From: Bacteroidales bacterium
Lineage (GTDB): Bacteria > Bacteroidota > Bacteroidia > Bacteroidales > P3
Length of the DNA: 54,311 bases
NCBI GenBank assembly: GCA_009783885.1
Contig: WRCN01000014.1
Coordinates: 1 to 54,311, forward strand
Reading direction: 5' to 3'
This document shows positions 7,696 through 15,436 of the stretch, in pieces; positions within the stretch are counted from its first letter, which is position 1, and every line of letters begins with the position of its first letter. The notes under the pieces were generated by a model, which was given only the letters and a program-made list of their open reading frames with translations, had not been told where the DNA came from and made no database searches. The position numbers and the translations under genes are program-made.

Positions 7696-8787
7696 TATAA
7701 TTGGCAATTGAAAAAATGGGCAGAATTCATTTATAATGAAGACGTCATAAGTGATAATGCGTCTAAATTTGCAGAACTCTCAGGCGAAATGTTTGGTATA
7801 TTCAAAACATTTAACTCTGCAAAACAACAAAACGAAGTTCTTGATATGATGATTTCGGAGGCTATAAAAACGTCTGAAATTGAAGGTGAAATACTGTCAA
7901 GAGAAGATGTGCGTTCGTCTTTTTTGAAAAAATTAGGTTTGACATCTACAATCAAAAACATTAAAGACAAACGAGCAGAAAGTATAGCCTTTTTGATGTT
8001 GGAAGTAAAAAATAATTTTCAAGAAAAATTAACCGAAAAAACGCTAAAAATCTGGCATGGAATCTTGTTTAGCAACTCTAAATACATAAATGTCGGCATG
8101 TATCGCAAAGGCGAAGAAGCAATGCAAATTGTTTCAGGTGCTTATGGCAAAGAAAAAGTGCATTATGAAGCTCCGCCATCGGCACAAGTTCCGCAAGAAA
8201 TGAAGAATTTTGTGAAATGGTACAACACATTTAAGCCCAATGGTAATATTTCCAAAATCATCATAAAAACGGCAATCGCTCATTTGTATTTTGAGAGTAT
8301 CCATCCTTTTGAAGATGGGAACGGAAGAATAGGCAGAGCGTTGATTGAAAAATGCTTGTCGGATTCTCTTGGAAAGCAAATCGTCATGAGCATTTCACAA
8401 ACCATAGAAAAAGACAAAAATAAATACTACTCTGAACTGAAAAAAGCACAAAGAACTTTGGAAATCAATAGTTGGTTACTTTATTTTTCTCAAGTGCTTG
8501 TTGACGCTCAAAAAAGTGCATTGGAAATATTCGATTTTTCTGTCAAGAAGACGCAGTTTTTTGACAACCACAAAACCATAATGAACAGCAGACAAACAAA
8601 GGCTATAAACAAAATGTTAGACGCAGGCAAAGACGGATTTGAAGGTGGAATGACATCGAAAAAATACATTTCAATCACCAAAACTACCAAAGCAACCGCC
8701 ACTCGCGACTTGCAAGAATTAGTTGAGGTTGGCATTTTATCTCAAAATCTTGCCGGCAGAAGTACAAACTATACTTTGAATTTATAA
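7693..8787 (+). CDS. Fic family protein with N-terminal DUF4172-like domain
   Basis: A 364-residue Fic-domain AMP/NMP-transferase. The start at 7693 gives MYNWQLKKW, typical of the DUF4172 N-terminus of this subfamily; the frame is open 20 codons further up but that stretch overlaps the promoter. The Fic core HPFEDGNGRIGR is intact at 204-215, with the catalytic His and the phosphate-binding GNGR loop. An inhibitory helix motif TSEIEG (60-65) fits a class II, self-inhibited Fic. The C-terminus (SKKYISITKTTKATATRDLQELVEVGIL) is a winged helix, suggesting autoregulation through the GGCTCAAAA boxes upstream. The gene stands alone between repeats E and F. Confidence 0.9.
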   Translation: MYNWQLKKWAEFIYNEDVISDNASKFAELSGEMFGIFKTFNSAKQQNEVLDMMISEAIKTSEIEGEILSREDVRSSFLKKLGLTSTIKNIKDKRAESIAFLMLEVKNNFQEKLTEKTLKIWHGILFSNSKYINVGMYRKGEEAMQIVSGAYGKEKVHYEAPPSAQVPQEMKNFVKWYNTFKPNGNISKIIIKTAIAHLYFESIHPFEDGNGRIGRALIEKCLSDSLGKQIVMSISQTIEKDKNKYYSELKKAQRTLEINSWLLYFSQVLVDAQKSALEIFDFSVKKTQFFDNHKTIMNSRQTKAINKMLDAGKDGFEGGMTSKKYISITKTTKATATRDLQELVEVGILSQNLAGRSTNYTLNL

Positions 8788-8816
8788 ATAGACGAAAAAG
8801 AGGACAATAACAACAC

Positions 8817-8956
8817 TGCAGATAACTTGCTGTTTGGCGCAATGGCTACTCGTCTCCGCCGAAACTTCAAGGAGATAAAAAACATTACGCTGGACAGCAT
8901 AGTCGCAATAGAAACACCGCCACTTCGCCAAGCCGCCGGTCGCCGTCGCCGTTAGA
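8817..8956 (+). repeat. Cassette-boundary repeat, copy F
   Basis: Starts CAGATAACTTGCTGTTTGG. Arms are 8830-8846 (CTGTTTGGCGCAATGGC) and 8919-8935 (GCCACTTCGCCAAGCCG). The element ends near CGCCGTTAGAG, so TAAC and GTTA flank it. It is the last copy before the catabolic genes. The remainder of the gap to 9068 shows only a weak TACCTTTA box near 9030. Confidence 0.85.
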
Positions 8957-9068
8957 GAAAAACTGGTTACAGCATAGTGGAAAAAAGAATAATGTTTGGT
9001 TATAAAAACCACCTCACACCCAGTACCTCGTACCTTTAAATTTTCAAATATAAACAAAACATAAAACC

Positions 9069-9890
9069 ATGGAAAAATTAATCATCACCGCCGCCATCTG
9101 CGGCGCAGAAGTTACCAAAGAACAAAACCCCGCCGTGCCTTACACGGTTGAGGAAATCGTTAGAGAAGCAAAATCGGCTTATGATGCAGGCGCAGCGATT
9201 GTGCATTTGCACGTGCGCAGAGATGACGGCACACCTACGCAAGACAAAACACGTTTCAAAGAGTGTATAGACGCGATTTTGAAAGTGATTCCCGATGTGA
9301 TTTTAATTCCATCAACCGGCGGAGCTGTGGGAATGACGGCGGAAGAACGTTTGCAACCAACAGAATTGCCAATAGAAATGGCTACTTTGGATTGCGGAAC
9401 ATGCAATTTTGGCGACGAAGTTTTTGAAAACACCATGCCAATGATGCGCGACTTCGGCAAACGCATGATGGAAAACAACATCAAACCCGAATACGAATGT
9501 TTTGAAATGGGACATTTGGACACAGCGTTGGCTATGGTTAAAAAAGGTCAGATGCCGGGGCATCCGATGCAGATTAATTTTGTGTTGGGCGTGCCGGGTT
9601 GCACGGCTGCAACCATTCCGAATTTGTGTTGGCTGGTGCAAAATATTCCGAGTGATGCCACTTGGACGGCCACAGGCGTAGGGCGTTTCGAATTTCCGTT
9701 GGCAGCAGCGGCAATTGCCATGGGTGGACACGTTCGAGTAGGTTTCGAGGATAATCTTTATATCGAAAAAGGTATTTTGGCGAAATCTAACGGCGAATCG
9801 GTGGCGAAAGTGGTTCGTATGGCGAAAGAATTGGGACGCGAGATCGCTACGCCGGAGGAGGCTCGCCGAATTTTAGGATTGAAAAAATAA
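9069..9890 (+). CDS. kce: 3-keto-5-aminohexanoate cleavage enzyme
   Basis: A 273-residue BKACE-family protein. It converts 3-keto-5-aminohexanoate plus acetyl-CoA into acetoacetate and 3-aminobutyryl-CoA in lysine fermentation. The metal ligands of Kce are in place: E14, the HLHVR motif at 46-50 (H46, H48), and the Glu of GGHVRVGFEDN (219-229). Length equals that of characterised Kce proteins (about 275 residues). kdd, kamA, kamD and kamE follow on the same strand, which makes the lysine assignment much more likely than another BKACE activity. It is the first gene of the catabolic block. Confidence 0.93.
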   Translation: MEKLIITAAICGAEVTKEQNPAVPYTVEEIVREAKSAYDAGAAIVHLHVRRDDGTPTQDKTRFKECIDAILKVIPDVILIPSTGGAVGMTAEERLQPTELPIEMATLDCGTCNFGDEVFENTMPMMRDFGKRMMENNIKPEYECFEMGHLDTALAMVKKGQMPGHPMQINFVLGVPGCTAATIPNLCWLVQNIPSDATWTATGVGRFEFPLAAAAIAMGGHVRVGFEDNLYIEKGILAKSNGESVAKVVRMAKELGREIATPEEARRILGLKK

Positions 9891-9897
9891 TTGCATA

Positions 9898-10003
9898 CGA
9901 GGTGCTTGGTGCGGGATACGAAGTTTATCACAAAGCACATTCCGCACTAAATATCTCGCACCCTGCGCCGAATAGCAAACAGATCCCTCACTGCGTTCGG
10001 GAT
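9898..10003 (+). repeat. Intergenic palindromic repeats between kce and the methyltransferase gene
   Basis: The gap holds ACGAGGTGCTTGGTGCGGG with a matching ATATCTCGCACCCTGCG, related to the GGTGCGAGGT family found before kdd and kamA. It is followed by a second type of hairpin, ATCCC at 9983-9987 and GGGAT at 9999-10003 (TCACTGCGTTC loop), related to copies at 18513, 21527 and inside kamB. Confidence 0.6.
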
Positions 10004-10032
10004 GACAATCAAAAATTAAAAAATCAAAAATT

Positions 10033-10794
10033 ATGAAACAATGGTACGAAGCCCTATTCGAAAACTATGGGCGAAAATATGATAACGAAAGTTTTACCCA
10101 AGGTACAATCGGAGAATGTGACTTTTTAGAAAAAGAATTCAACTCAAACAAATCTTTAAAAATATTGGATGTCGGCTGTGGAACAGGACGGCACGCGATT
10201 GAATTGACAAAACGCGGTTACAATGTAATCGGCGTTGATTTGTCGGAATCCCAATTGGAAAGGGCAAGAGAAAAGGCAAAAGCAGAAAATTTGGAAATAG
10301 ATTTTCAATGTCAAGATGCTCGAAATTTACCATTCGACAATGAATTCGATGTTGCTATTATGATTTGTGAAGGCGGGTTTTCACTTATGGAAACTGATGA
10401 AATGAATTTTGAAATCCTCAAAAGCGTTACAAAATCGCTCAAACCTGGTGCAAAATTGATTTTCACATTGCCAAATGCTCTTTTTCCGGTGTTTAATTCC
10501 ATAAATGAGTTTTATGTTTCCACAGAAGAAGACGGCACCTCAGTATGTAGAAGCAAGGGGTTTGATTTTATGACACTTCGCGATTACAATACTGTGGAGT
10601 TTGAAGATGATGCTGGAATTAAAAAAACGCTCGAGTGCAACGAACGATACTATATGCCAAGCGAAATAACCTGGTTGCTAAAATCGTTAGGTTATCAAAC
10701 TATAGACATTTTCGGCGCAAGGCTCGGCGAGTTTTCAAGAGAGCACAACTTAACCACGAAAGACTTTGAAATGCTTGTGATTGCGGAAAAATAA
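10033..10794 (+). CDS. Class I SAM-dependent methyltransferase
   Basis: A 253-residue soluble methyltransferase. Motif I ILDVGCGTGRH is at 44-54, the acidic residue after beta-2 at GVDLS, and motif II at FDVAIMICEG. The substrate is not evident. It interrupts the order kce-kdd and is bordered on both sides by palindromic repeats, so it may be a passenger and not part of lysine catabolism. No export signal is present. Confidence 0.85.
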   Translation: MKQWYEALFENYGRKYDNESFTQGTIGECDFLEKEFNSNKSLKILDVGCGTGRHAIELTKRGYNVIGVDLSESQLERAREKAKAENLEIDFQCQDARNLPFDNEFDVAIMICEGGFSLMETDEMNFEILKSVTKSLKPGAKLIFTLPNALFPVFNSINEFYVSTEEDGTSVCRSKGFDFMTLRDYNTVEFEDDAGIKKTLECNERYYMPSEITWLLKSLGYQTIDIFGARLGEFSREHNLTTKDFEMLVIAEK

Positions 10795-10798
10795 TTTA

Positions 10799-10840
10799 GG
10801 TGCGAGGTGTACCTCAAAATCTACCCCGCAACCTCGCACC
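10799..10840 (+). repeat. Short palindromic repeat (GGTGCGAGGT family)
   Basis: GGTGCGAGGT at 10799-10808 is the exact reverse complement of ACCTCGCACC at 10831-10840, with a 22-base loop. It is a possible hairpin terminator-like or REP-like element between the methyltransferase gene and kdd. Related sequence recurs at 9898 and 11970-12001. Confidence 0.7.
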
Positions 10841-10881
10841 AATTCTATAAAACTATCGAACTATAAAACTATTAAACTAAA

Positions 10882-11922
10882 ATGAAGCAAGGAAACAAAT
10901 ACGGACTTCACCGCGTAATCGAGCCCAAAGGCGTGTTGCCACAGCCCGCAAACCAAATCGACAACAACATGGATGAAATCTACGACAACGAGATTTTGAT
11001 TGATGTTCAAACACTAAACATTGATTCGGCGAGTTTCACGCAAATCAAAGAACAAGCCGGCGGCGACAAACAAAAAATCGCTGAAATCATGTTGGATATT
11101 GTTGCCAAACAAGGCAAACACCGCAATCCGGTGACCGGTTCGGGCGGTATGTTGCTCGGCACCGTAGAAAAAATCGGCAATGCACTCAAAGGAAAAATTG
11201 ATTTAAAAGAAGGCGACAAAATTGCAACATTGGTTTCGCTTTCACTTACACCACTGAGGATTGACAAAATCAAAGATATTCGCGAAGACATTGACCAAGT
11301 CGATATAGAAGGAAAAGCAATTTTATTCGAAAGTGGAATTTATGCCAAAATCCCCACGGATTTGCCAGAAAATTTAGTTTTATCGGCATTGGATGTTGCA
11401 GGTGCACCGGCACAAACAGCGAAATTGGTAAAGCCCGGCGACACTGTACTTATCATTGGTGCAGGTGGAAAATCAGGAATGTTATGCTGTTATGAAGCCA
11501 AAAAATGTGCAGGAAAAGACGGAAAAGTTATCGGCATAGAATATAGCGAAAAAAGTGTAAAACGCTTGCAGGAACTTGGCTTCTGCGATGTTGTGTTTGC
11601 AGCAGACGCCACAAAACCGGTATCTGTTTTGGAAAAAATCGAAGAACTAACGGACGGCAAACTTTGTGATGTAACTATCAACAACGTGAACGTTCCTGAC
11701 ACAGAAATGACAAGTATTTTGTGCACCAAACACGACGGCGTTGTGTATTTCTTTTCCATGGCAACAAGTTTCACAAAAGCCGCTTTGGGCGCTGAAGGCG
11801 TAGGTAGCGATGTAACGATGATTGTCGGCAATGGCTATACGAAAGGCCATGCAGAATTGACGTTACAATTATTCCGCGAAAGTGAAAAGCTACGACAAAT
11901 CTTCACAGAGTTGTACGCATAA
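10882..11922 (+). CDS. kdd: L-erythro-3,5-diaminohexanoate dehydrogenase
   Basis: A 346-residue NAD(P)-dependent oxidoreductase that deaminates 3,5-diaminohexanoate to 3-keto-5-aminohexanoate, the substrate of Kce. The N-terminus NKYGLHRVIEPKGVLPQPA is characteristic of Kdd, and the Rossmann loop GAGGKSG is at 193-199. Length matches characterised Kdd proteins. It sits between kce and kamA on the same strand. Its upstream gap carries a 10-bp perfect inverted repeat. Confidence 0.93.
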   Translation: MKQGNKYGLHRVIEPKGVLPQPANQIDNNMDEIYDNEILIDVQTLNIDSASFTQIKEQAGGDKQKIAEIMLDIVAKQGKHRNPVTGSGGMLLGTVEKIGNALKGKIDLKEGDKIATLVSLSLTPLRIDKIKDIREDIDQVDIEGKAILFESGIYAKIPTDLPENLVLSALDVAGAPAQTAKLVKPGDTVLIIGAGGKSGMLCCYEAKKCAGKDGKVIGIEYSEKSVKRLQELGFCDVVFAADATKPVSVLEKIEELTDGKLCDVTINNVNVPDTEMTSILCTKHDGVVYFFSMATSFTKAALGAEGVGSDVTMIVGNGYTKGHAELTLQLFRESEKLRQIFTELYA

Positions 11923-11928
11923 TCGAGT

Positions 11929-12001
11929 ACAAAGTGGCGGGGTTCGAGGTTGCTTCACCACATAGTCCACCCCGCACCCAGTATCTCTCCACCTCGCACC
12001 A
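11929..12001 (+). repeat. Palindromic repeat region upstream of kamA
   Basis: GTGGCGGGGTTCGAGG on the left is loosely complementary to CCACCTCGCACC and CCACCCCGCACC on the right. It belongs to the same family as the 10799-10840 element. It lies inside a frame that could extend kamA upstream, which is one reason to reject that longer start. Confidence 0.5.
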
Positions 12002-12042
12002 ATTTACTAATATACTATTCACTTATTTACTATATAAAAAAC

Positions 12043-13293
12043 ATGAACACAAAATCAAACCGCAAAACCATGTTCCCCAACGCAACAGACGAACAATGGA
12101 ACGACTGGAAATGGCAAGTTAAAAATCGTATTGAAACGCTCGATGAATTGAAAGAGCACATTACATTGACCCCCGCAGAAGAAAATGGAGTTAGAGAATC
12201 TTTAAAAACCTTGCGAATGGCTATTACGCCGTACTATTTGAGTTTGATTAATACCGAAGATCCTGAATGTGTCATTCGAAAACAAGCTATTCCGACTATT
12301 CACGAATTGCATCATTCGGAAGGCGATTTGGAAGACCCTTTGCACGAAGATGAAGATTCTCCAACACCGGGATTGACGCATCGTTATCCCGATCGCGTGT
12401 TGTTTTTGATCACCGATCAATGTGCGATGTATTGTCGTCATTGCACGCGTCGTCGTTTTGCAGGTCAGACCGATTGTGAATCGTCGTCGGATCGTATTGA
12501 TAAGGGTATCGAATACATTGCCAAAACACCTGCCGTACGTGATGTTGTTCTGTCAGGAGGAGATGCGTTGTTGGTTAGTGATGCAAAATTGGAAAACATT
12601 ATTCAACGTTTACGCGCTATTCCGCACGTTGATATCATTCGTGTTGGAACGCGTGTACCGGTGGTTTGTCCGCAACGAATTACACCCGAATTAATCAATA
12701 TGTTGAAAAAATATCACCCGGTTTGGGTAAATACGCACTTTAATCACGCCAACGAAATCACACCCGAATCTCGTGCTGCGTGTGAACGTATGGCTGATGC
12801 GGGAATTCCGTTAGGTAATCAATCGGTATTGTTGCGCGGTGTGAACGATTGTTCGCAAATTATGAAACGTTTGTGTTTAGAATTGGTTAAAATGCGAGTG
12901 CGTCCGTACTACATTTATCAATGCGATTTATCTCAAGGTTTAGGACACTTCCGCACGCCGATTTCCGAAGGTATTGAAATCATTGAAAATTTGCGTGGAC
13001 ATATATCGGGCTATGCCGTTCCAACGTTCGTTGTAGATGCTCCGGGTGGTGGTGGAAAAATTCCGGTAATGCCAACGTATTTGATTTCGCAAGGTCCTTA
13101 CAGAGCGGTGTTGCGCAATTTCGAAGGCGTAATTACGACCTATACGCAGCCTATGGATTATACCGAAACCGTGTGTGATTGCACGGATTGTGGTCACATT
13201 CCACAATCCAAAGGCGTTGCCGGTTTGATGCATGGTCAAAAATTAGCATTGGAACCTCACGACTTGGAACGTAAAACACGATTATCAAAATAA
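12043..13293 (+). CDS. kamA: Lysine 2,3-aminomutase
   Basis: From ATG 12043 the protein has 416 residues, the same length as clostridial KamA. The frame is open to 11950, but that stretch translates an intergenic repeat, so the shorter start is preferred. It is a radical SAM, PLP enzyme converting L-lysine to L-beta-lysine, the first step of this fermentation. The radical SAM cluster motif is C127-AMY-C131-RH-C134, and the PLP lysine lies in the PGGGGK motif (K339). Related glutamate aminomutases share the fold; the kamD/kamE/kdd/kce neighbours favour lysine. Confidence 0.95.
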   Translation: MNTKSNRKTMFPNATDEQWNDWKWQVKNRIETLDELKEHITLTPAEENGVRESLKTLRMAITPYYLSLINTEDPECVIRKQAIPTIHELHHSEGDLEDPLHEDEDSPTPGLTHRYPDRVLFLITDQCAMYCRHCTRRRFAGQTDCESSSDRIDKGIEYIAKTPAVRDVVLSGGDALLVSDAKLENIIQRLRAIPHVDIIRVGTRVPVVCPQRITPELINMLKKYHPVWVNTHFNHANEITPESRAACERMADAGIPLGNQSVLLRGVNDCSQIMKRLCLELVKMRVRPYYIYQCDLSQGLGHFRTPISEGIEIIENLRGHISGYAVPTFVVDAPGGGGKIPVMPTYLISQGPYRAVLRNFEGVITTYTQPMDYTETVCDCTDCGHIPQSKGVAGLMHGQKLALEPHDLERKTRLSK

Positions 13294-13322
13294 AATCTTA
13301 AATTAACCTAAATTAAAGTATC

Positions 13323-13739
13323 ATGCAATTAGAATTATTTGTCAATTTTGACGGGAATTGCCGCGAAGCGGTGGAATTTTATGCAACGATTTTCAAATCG
13401 GAAGTTAAAAACCTAATGACCTATGGACAGGCTCCTCCTGATCCTAATCATCCGGTGGCGGAAGCAGACACGGATAAAGTAATGTACGCCGATGTTCTGA
13501 TTGGCGGAGTAACCGTGATGTTTATGGATATGCCAACAGCTTATCCGTTGGTTATTGGAAATAACATTAGCCCAACCGTGAGCATGGCAGACATGAACGA
13601 AGTTGAAAGAATATTTAGCGAGTTAAAAGTCGGCGGTGAAGTGTACATGGAACTTCAAAAAACATTCTTTAGCGAAAAATATGGTATGCTGAAAGATAAA
13701 TTTGGCGTAATTTGGCAGATTTTATATTACACAAAATAA
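13323..13739 (+). CDS. VOC-family (PhnB-like glyoxalase fold) protein
   Basis: A 138-residue protein with the VOC layout seen in PhnB/YjdN relatives: NFDGNCREAVEFYATIF at the N-terminus, then MYADVLIGGVTVMFMDMP, and a C-terminal repeat of the beta-alpha-beta unit ending DKFGVIWQILY. Function is unknown in this family, although some are metal-binding lyases or resistance proteins. It lies 30 bases after kamA and appears unrelated to lysine breakdown. Confidence 0.85.
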   Translation: MQLELFVNFDGNCREAVEFYATIFKSEVKNLMTYGQAPPDPNHPVAEADTDKVMYADVLIGGVTVMFMDMPTAYPLVIGNNISPTVSMADMNEVERIFSELKVGGEVYMELQKTFFSEKYGMLKDKFGVIWQILYYTK

Positions 13740-13752
13740 AAAATATTTACAT

Positions 13753-14133
13753 ATGAAAACAGTAATTTATTTATGTGGATTTTACAGCCTAATATTTGCT
13801 GTATTCCATATGGGATTTTGGAAAATGTTCAAATGGGCTGAAGAACTGAAAAAATTGGATATTGTTAACAAGGCAGTGATGGAAGTTCTTAATATTCAAA
13901 TCATTTTTATCTTCCTCTTTATATCGACTATCTGTTTTGTGTTTCCAAACGAATTGCGAAGCACAAAAATGGGGCATATCGTGTTGTTGGGCTGTTCCTT
14001 ATTTTGGTTGATCAGAATCGTGAACCAATTTATTTTCTTCGAAATAAATGTCGGAACTTACGTTTTAACTGCAATTTTTGTGATTGGAGTCGTTATATTT
14101 GCTTTGCCTGTTTTCCGCTCATGCGGAGGGTAA
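13753..14133 (+). CDS. Small integral membrane protein, unknown
   Basis: 126 residues with four likely membrane segments: residues 4-20, 49-66, 76-94 and 99-118. The C-terminus is RSCGG. I do not recognise a family. It is close behind the VOC gene (13 bases), so the two may be co-transcribed, and is followed by a palindromic repeat of the AAGGTTAA family. Confidence 0.7.
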   Translation: MKTVIYLCGFYSLIFAVFHMGFWKMFKWAEELKKLDIVNKAVMEVLNIQIIFIFLFISTICFVFPNELRSTKMGHIVLLGCSLFWLIRIVNQFIFFEINVGTYVLTAIFVIGVVIFALPVFRSCGG

Positions 14134-14137
14134 AAGG

Positions 14138-14205
14138 TCAAAGGCCAATGGTGAAAGGTTAAAAACCCTTAGCCCTTGACCATTAACCCATAACCTATTC
14201 AAAAT
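14138..14205 (+). repeat. Palindromic repeat (AAAGGTCAAAGG family)
   Basis: Purine-rich AAAGGTCAAAGG...GAAAGGTTAAAAACCC is complementary to the pyrimidine-rich TTAGCCCTTGACCATTAACC that follows. The same type of element occurs at 26407-26475. It precedes the kamB-like gene. Confidence 0.6.
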
Positions 14206-14217
14206 AAATAGTCACAA

Positions 14218-15426
14218 ATGCCTTTTATCAAGGAAATACAAAAGTTTCGTAGTGTGTCAATCGTCGGAATGGCAAAAAACACTGGAAAAACCACGTGTTT
14301 GAATTACGTCATTCGGCGTTTGCAAGAAGAAGACAAAAAAATTGCTTTAACATCTATTGGCGTGGATGGTGAAGAGCGAGATATTCTGTATGATACGCCA
14401 AAACCAAGAATTGTCCTGCACGAAGACATGGTGTTTGTTACTTCGGAACAAGATTTTGAGCAATGCGAATTTCCAACAGAAATTCTATCTGTTTCGGACC
14501 GTGCAACAGCCCTCGGACGCTTGATTACCGCACGAGCCAAAGGCTCTGGAAAAGTCGTACTTTCAGGTCCTTCTGATTCCGCTTGGCTACATACAACTTT
14601 AATGGAATTGCCAAAATATGGCGTAGAATTAACGTTGGTTGACGGAGCGCTTTCGCGAATGAGTTTAGCATCACCGGCTGTAACGGATGCGATGATTTTA
14701 TGTACGGGTGCTGCGTGTTCGCCACAATTGTCGGAATTAATTCGTCGCACGAAATTTCGCTGCAAATTGATCGAATTGGAACAGGTGGATGATGGTTTGC
14801 AAAAAAAATTGCAAGCGTTGGAAAATGGGATATGGGTGGAAAATCCAATGAATGGTGAATGGGAAAAAATTGGAAATTCGGTATTTACGTTTAAGAGTGC
14901 AATTATTAAGCAAGCAGATGTCTCGACTCCGCTCCGCTCCGCTCGACATGACGATGTTAAAATGGGGGAAAATGGAGTGAATGATTTTGCGGCTTTGCCG
15001 CAAAATCATTCACTCCCCATCCTTAACAAAGACGCTGTCATTCCAAGCGTAGCACACGAAGTGTGCGAAGTCGAGGAATCTCCTTGCTACAAAGTGACGC
15101 AGACTACAAGTCCACGTCAGCGTTTTTTTTTAAGTGGTGCAATAACTGACGATTTTTTTAAATTGTTAAACGCACAAAAAAACCACAACACCCACCTCAT
15201 CATCACCGATTTCACCAAACTATTTATCACACCCCTAACCTACGATAATTTCCTTCGCAACGGCGGAAAAATCAACGTCCTTCAAAAAGCCAAATTGCTC
15301 GCCATTTGCACTAATCCTACTTCGCCAGAAGGCACACATCTCGACCCAATTGAATTGAGAGAGCAAATGCAGAAGGCGTTGGGAGTAGAAGTGTACGATA
15401 TTATGAACCAAAAAAAAAACAGATAA
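14218..15426 (+). CDS. kamB: KamB-like P-loop protein, putative lysine 5,6-aminomutase reactivase subunit
   Basis: A 402-residue protein with a P-loop GMAKNTGKTT at 17-26 directly upstream of kamD. In Clostridium, Fusobacterium and Porphyromonas, a P-loop protein (KamB) is encoded with the aminomutase genes and is annotated as part of a reactivase with the MutS-like KamC. Position and P-loop support this; I see no kamC. Residues about 233-291 look foreign: they translate a cluster of palindromes and a CTCCG tandem repeat (14914-15090). The frame stays open through it. The flanking halves (up to VFTFKSAI and from QRFFLSGAITDDFFK) look like normal protein. Confidence 0.7.
   Translation: MPFIKEIQKFRSVSIVGMAKNTGKTTCLNYVIRRLQEEDKKIALTSIGVDGEERDILYDTPKPRIVLHEDMVFVTSEQDFEQCEFPTEILSVSDRATALGRLITARAKGSGKVVLSGPSDSAWLHTTLMELPKYGVELTLVDGALSRMSLASPAVTDAMILCTGAACSPQLSELIRRTKFRCKLIELEQVDDGLQKKLQALENGIWVENPMNGEWEKIGNSVFTFKSAIIKQADVSTPLRSARHDDVKMGENGVNDFAALPQNHSLPILNKDAVIPSVAHEVCEVEESPCYKVTQTTSPRQRFFLSGAITDDFFKLLNAQKNHNTHLIITDFTKLFITPLTYDNFLRNGGKINVLQKAKLLAICTNPTSPEGTHLDPIELREQMQKALGVEVYDIMNQKKNR
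14914..15090 (+). repeat. In-frame palindromic repeat cluster inside kamB
   Basis: The stretch has TCTCGACTCCG with (CTCCG) units in tandem, then a perfect hairpin with 20-bp arms (GGAGTGAATGATTTTGCGGC at 14974-14993 and its complement at 14997-15016, loop TTT), then GCACAC-GAA-GTGTGC and CGAGGAATCTCC. These motifs are those of the intergenic repeats elsewhere in the window (for example near 9983, 18513 and 41995). About 177 bases equals 59 codons, so the reading frame is kept. Confidence 0.8.
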
Positions 15427-15436
15427 TATAAAAACA

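Noticed and set aside
1..9000. CRISPR array from the regularly repeated sequences
   Set aside because: The repeats are long (about 130-180 bases), imperfect, and separated by whole genes, not by short spacers; no cas gene is present.
1..9000. A complete integron with integrase
   Set aside because: No tyrosine recombinase/IntI-like protein is encoded in the window, and the classical R' and R'' boxes are only partly matched, so only a cassette-like array is claimed.
11950..12042. Longer kamA start
   Set aside because: The extra residues translate an intergenic palindromic repeat, and the start at 12043 gives the standard 416-residue length.
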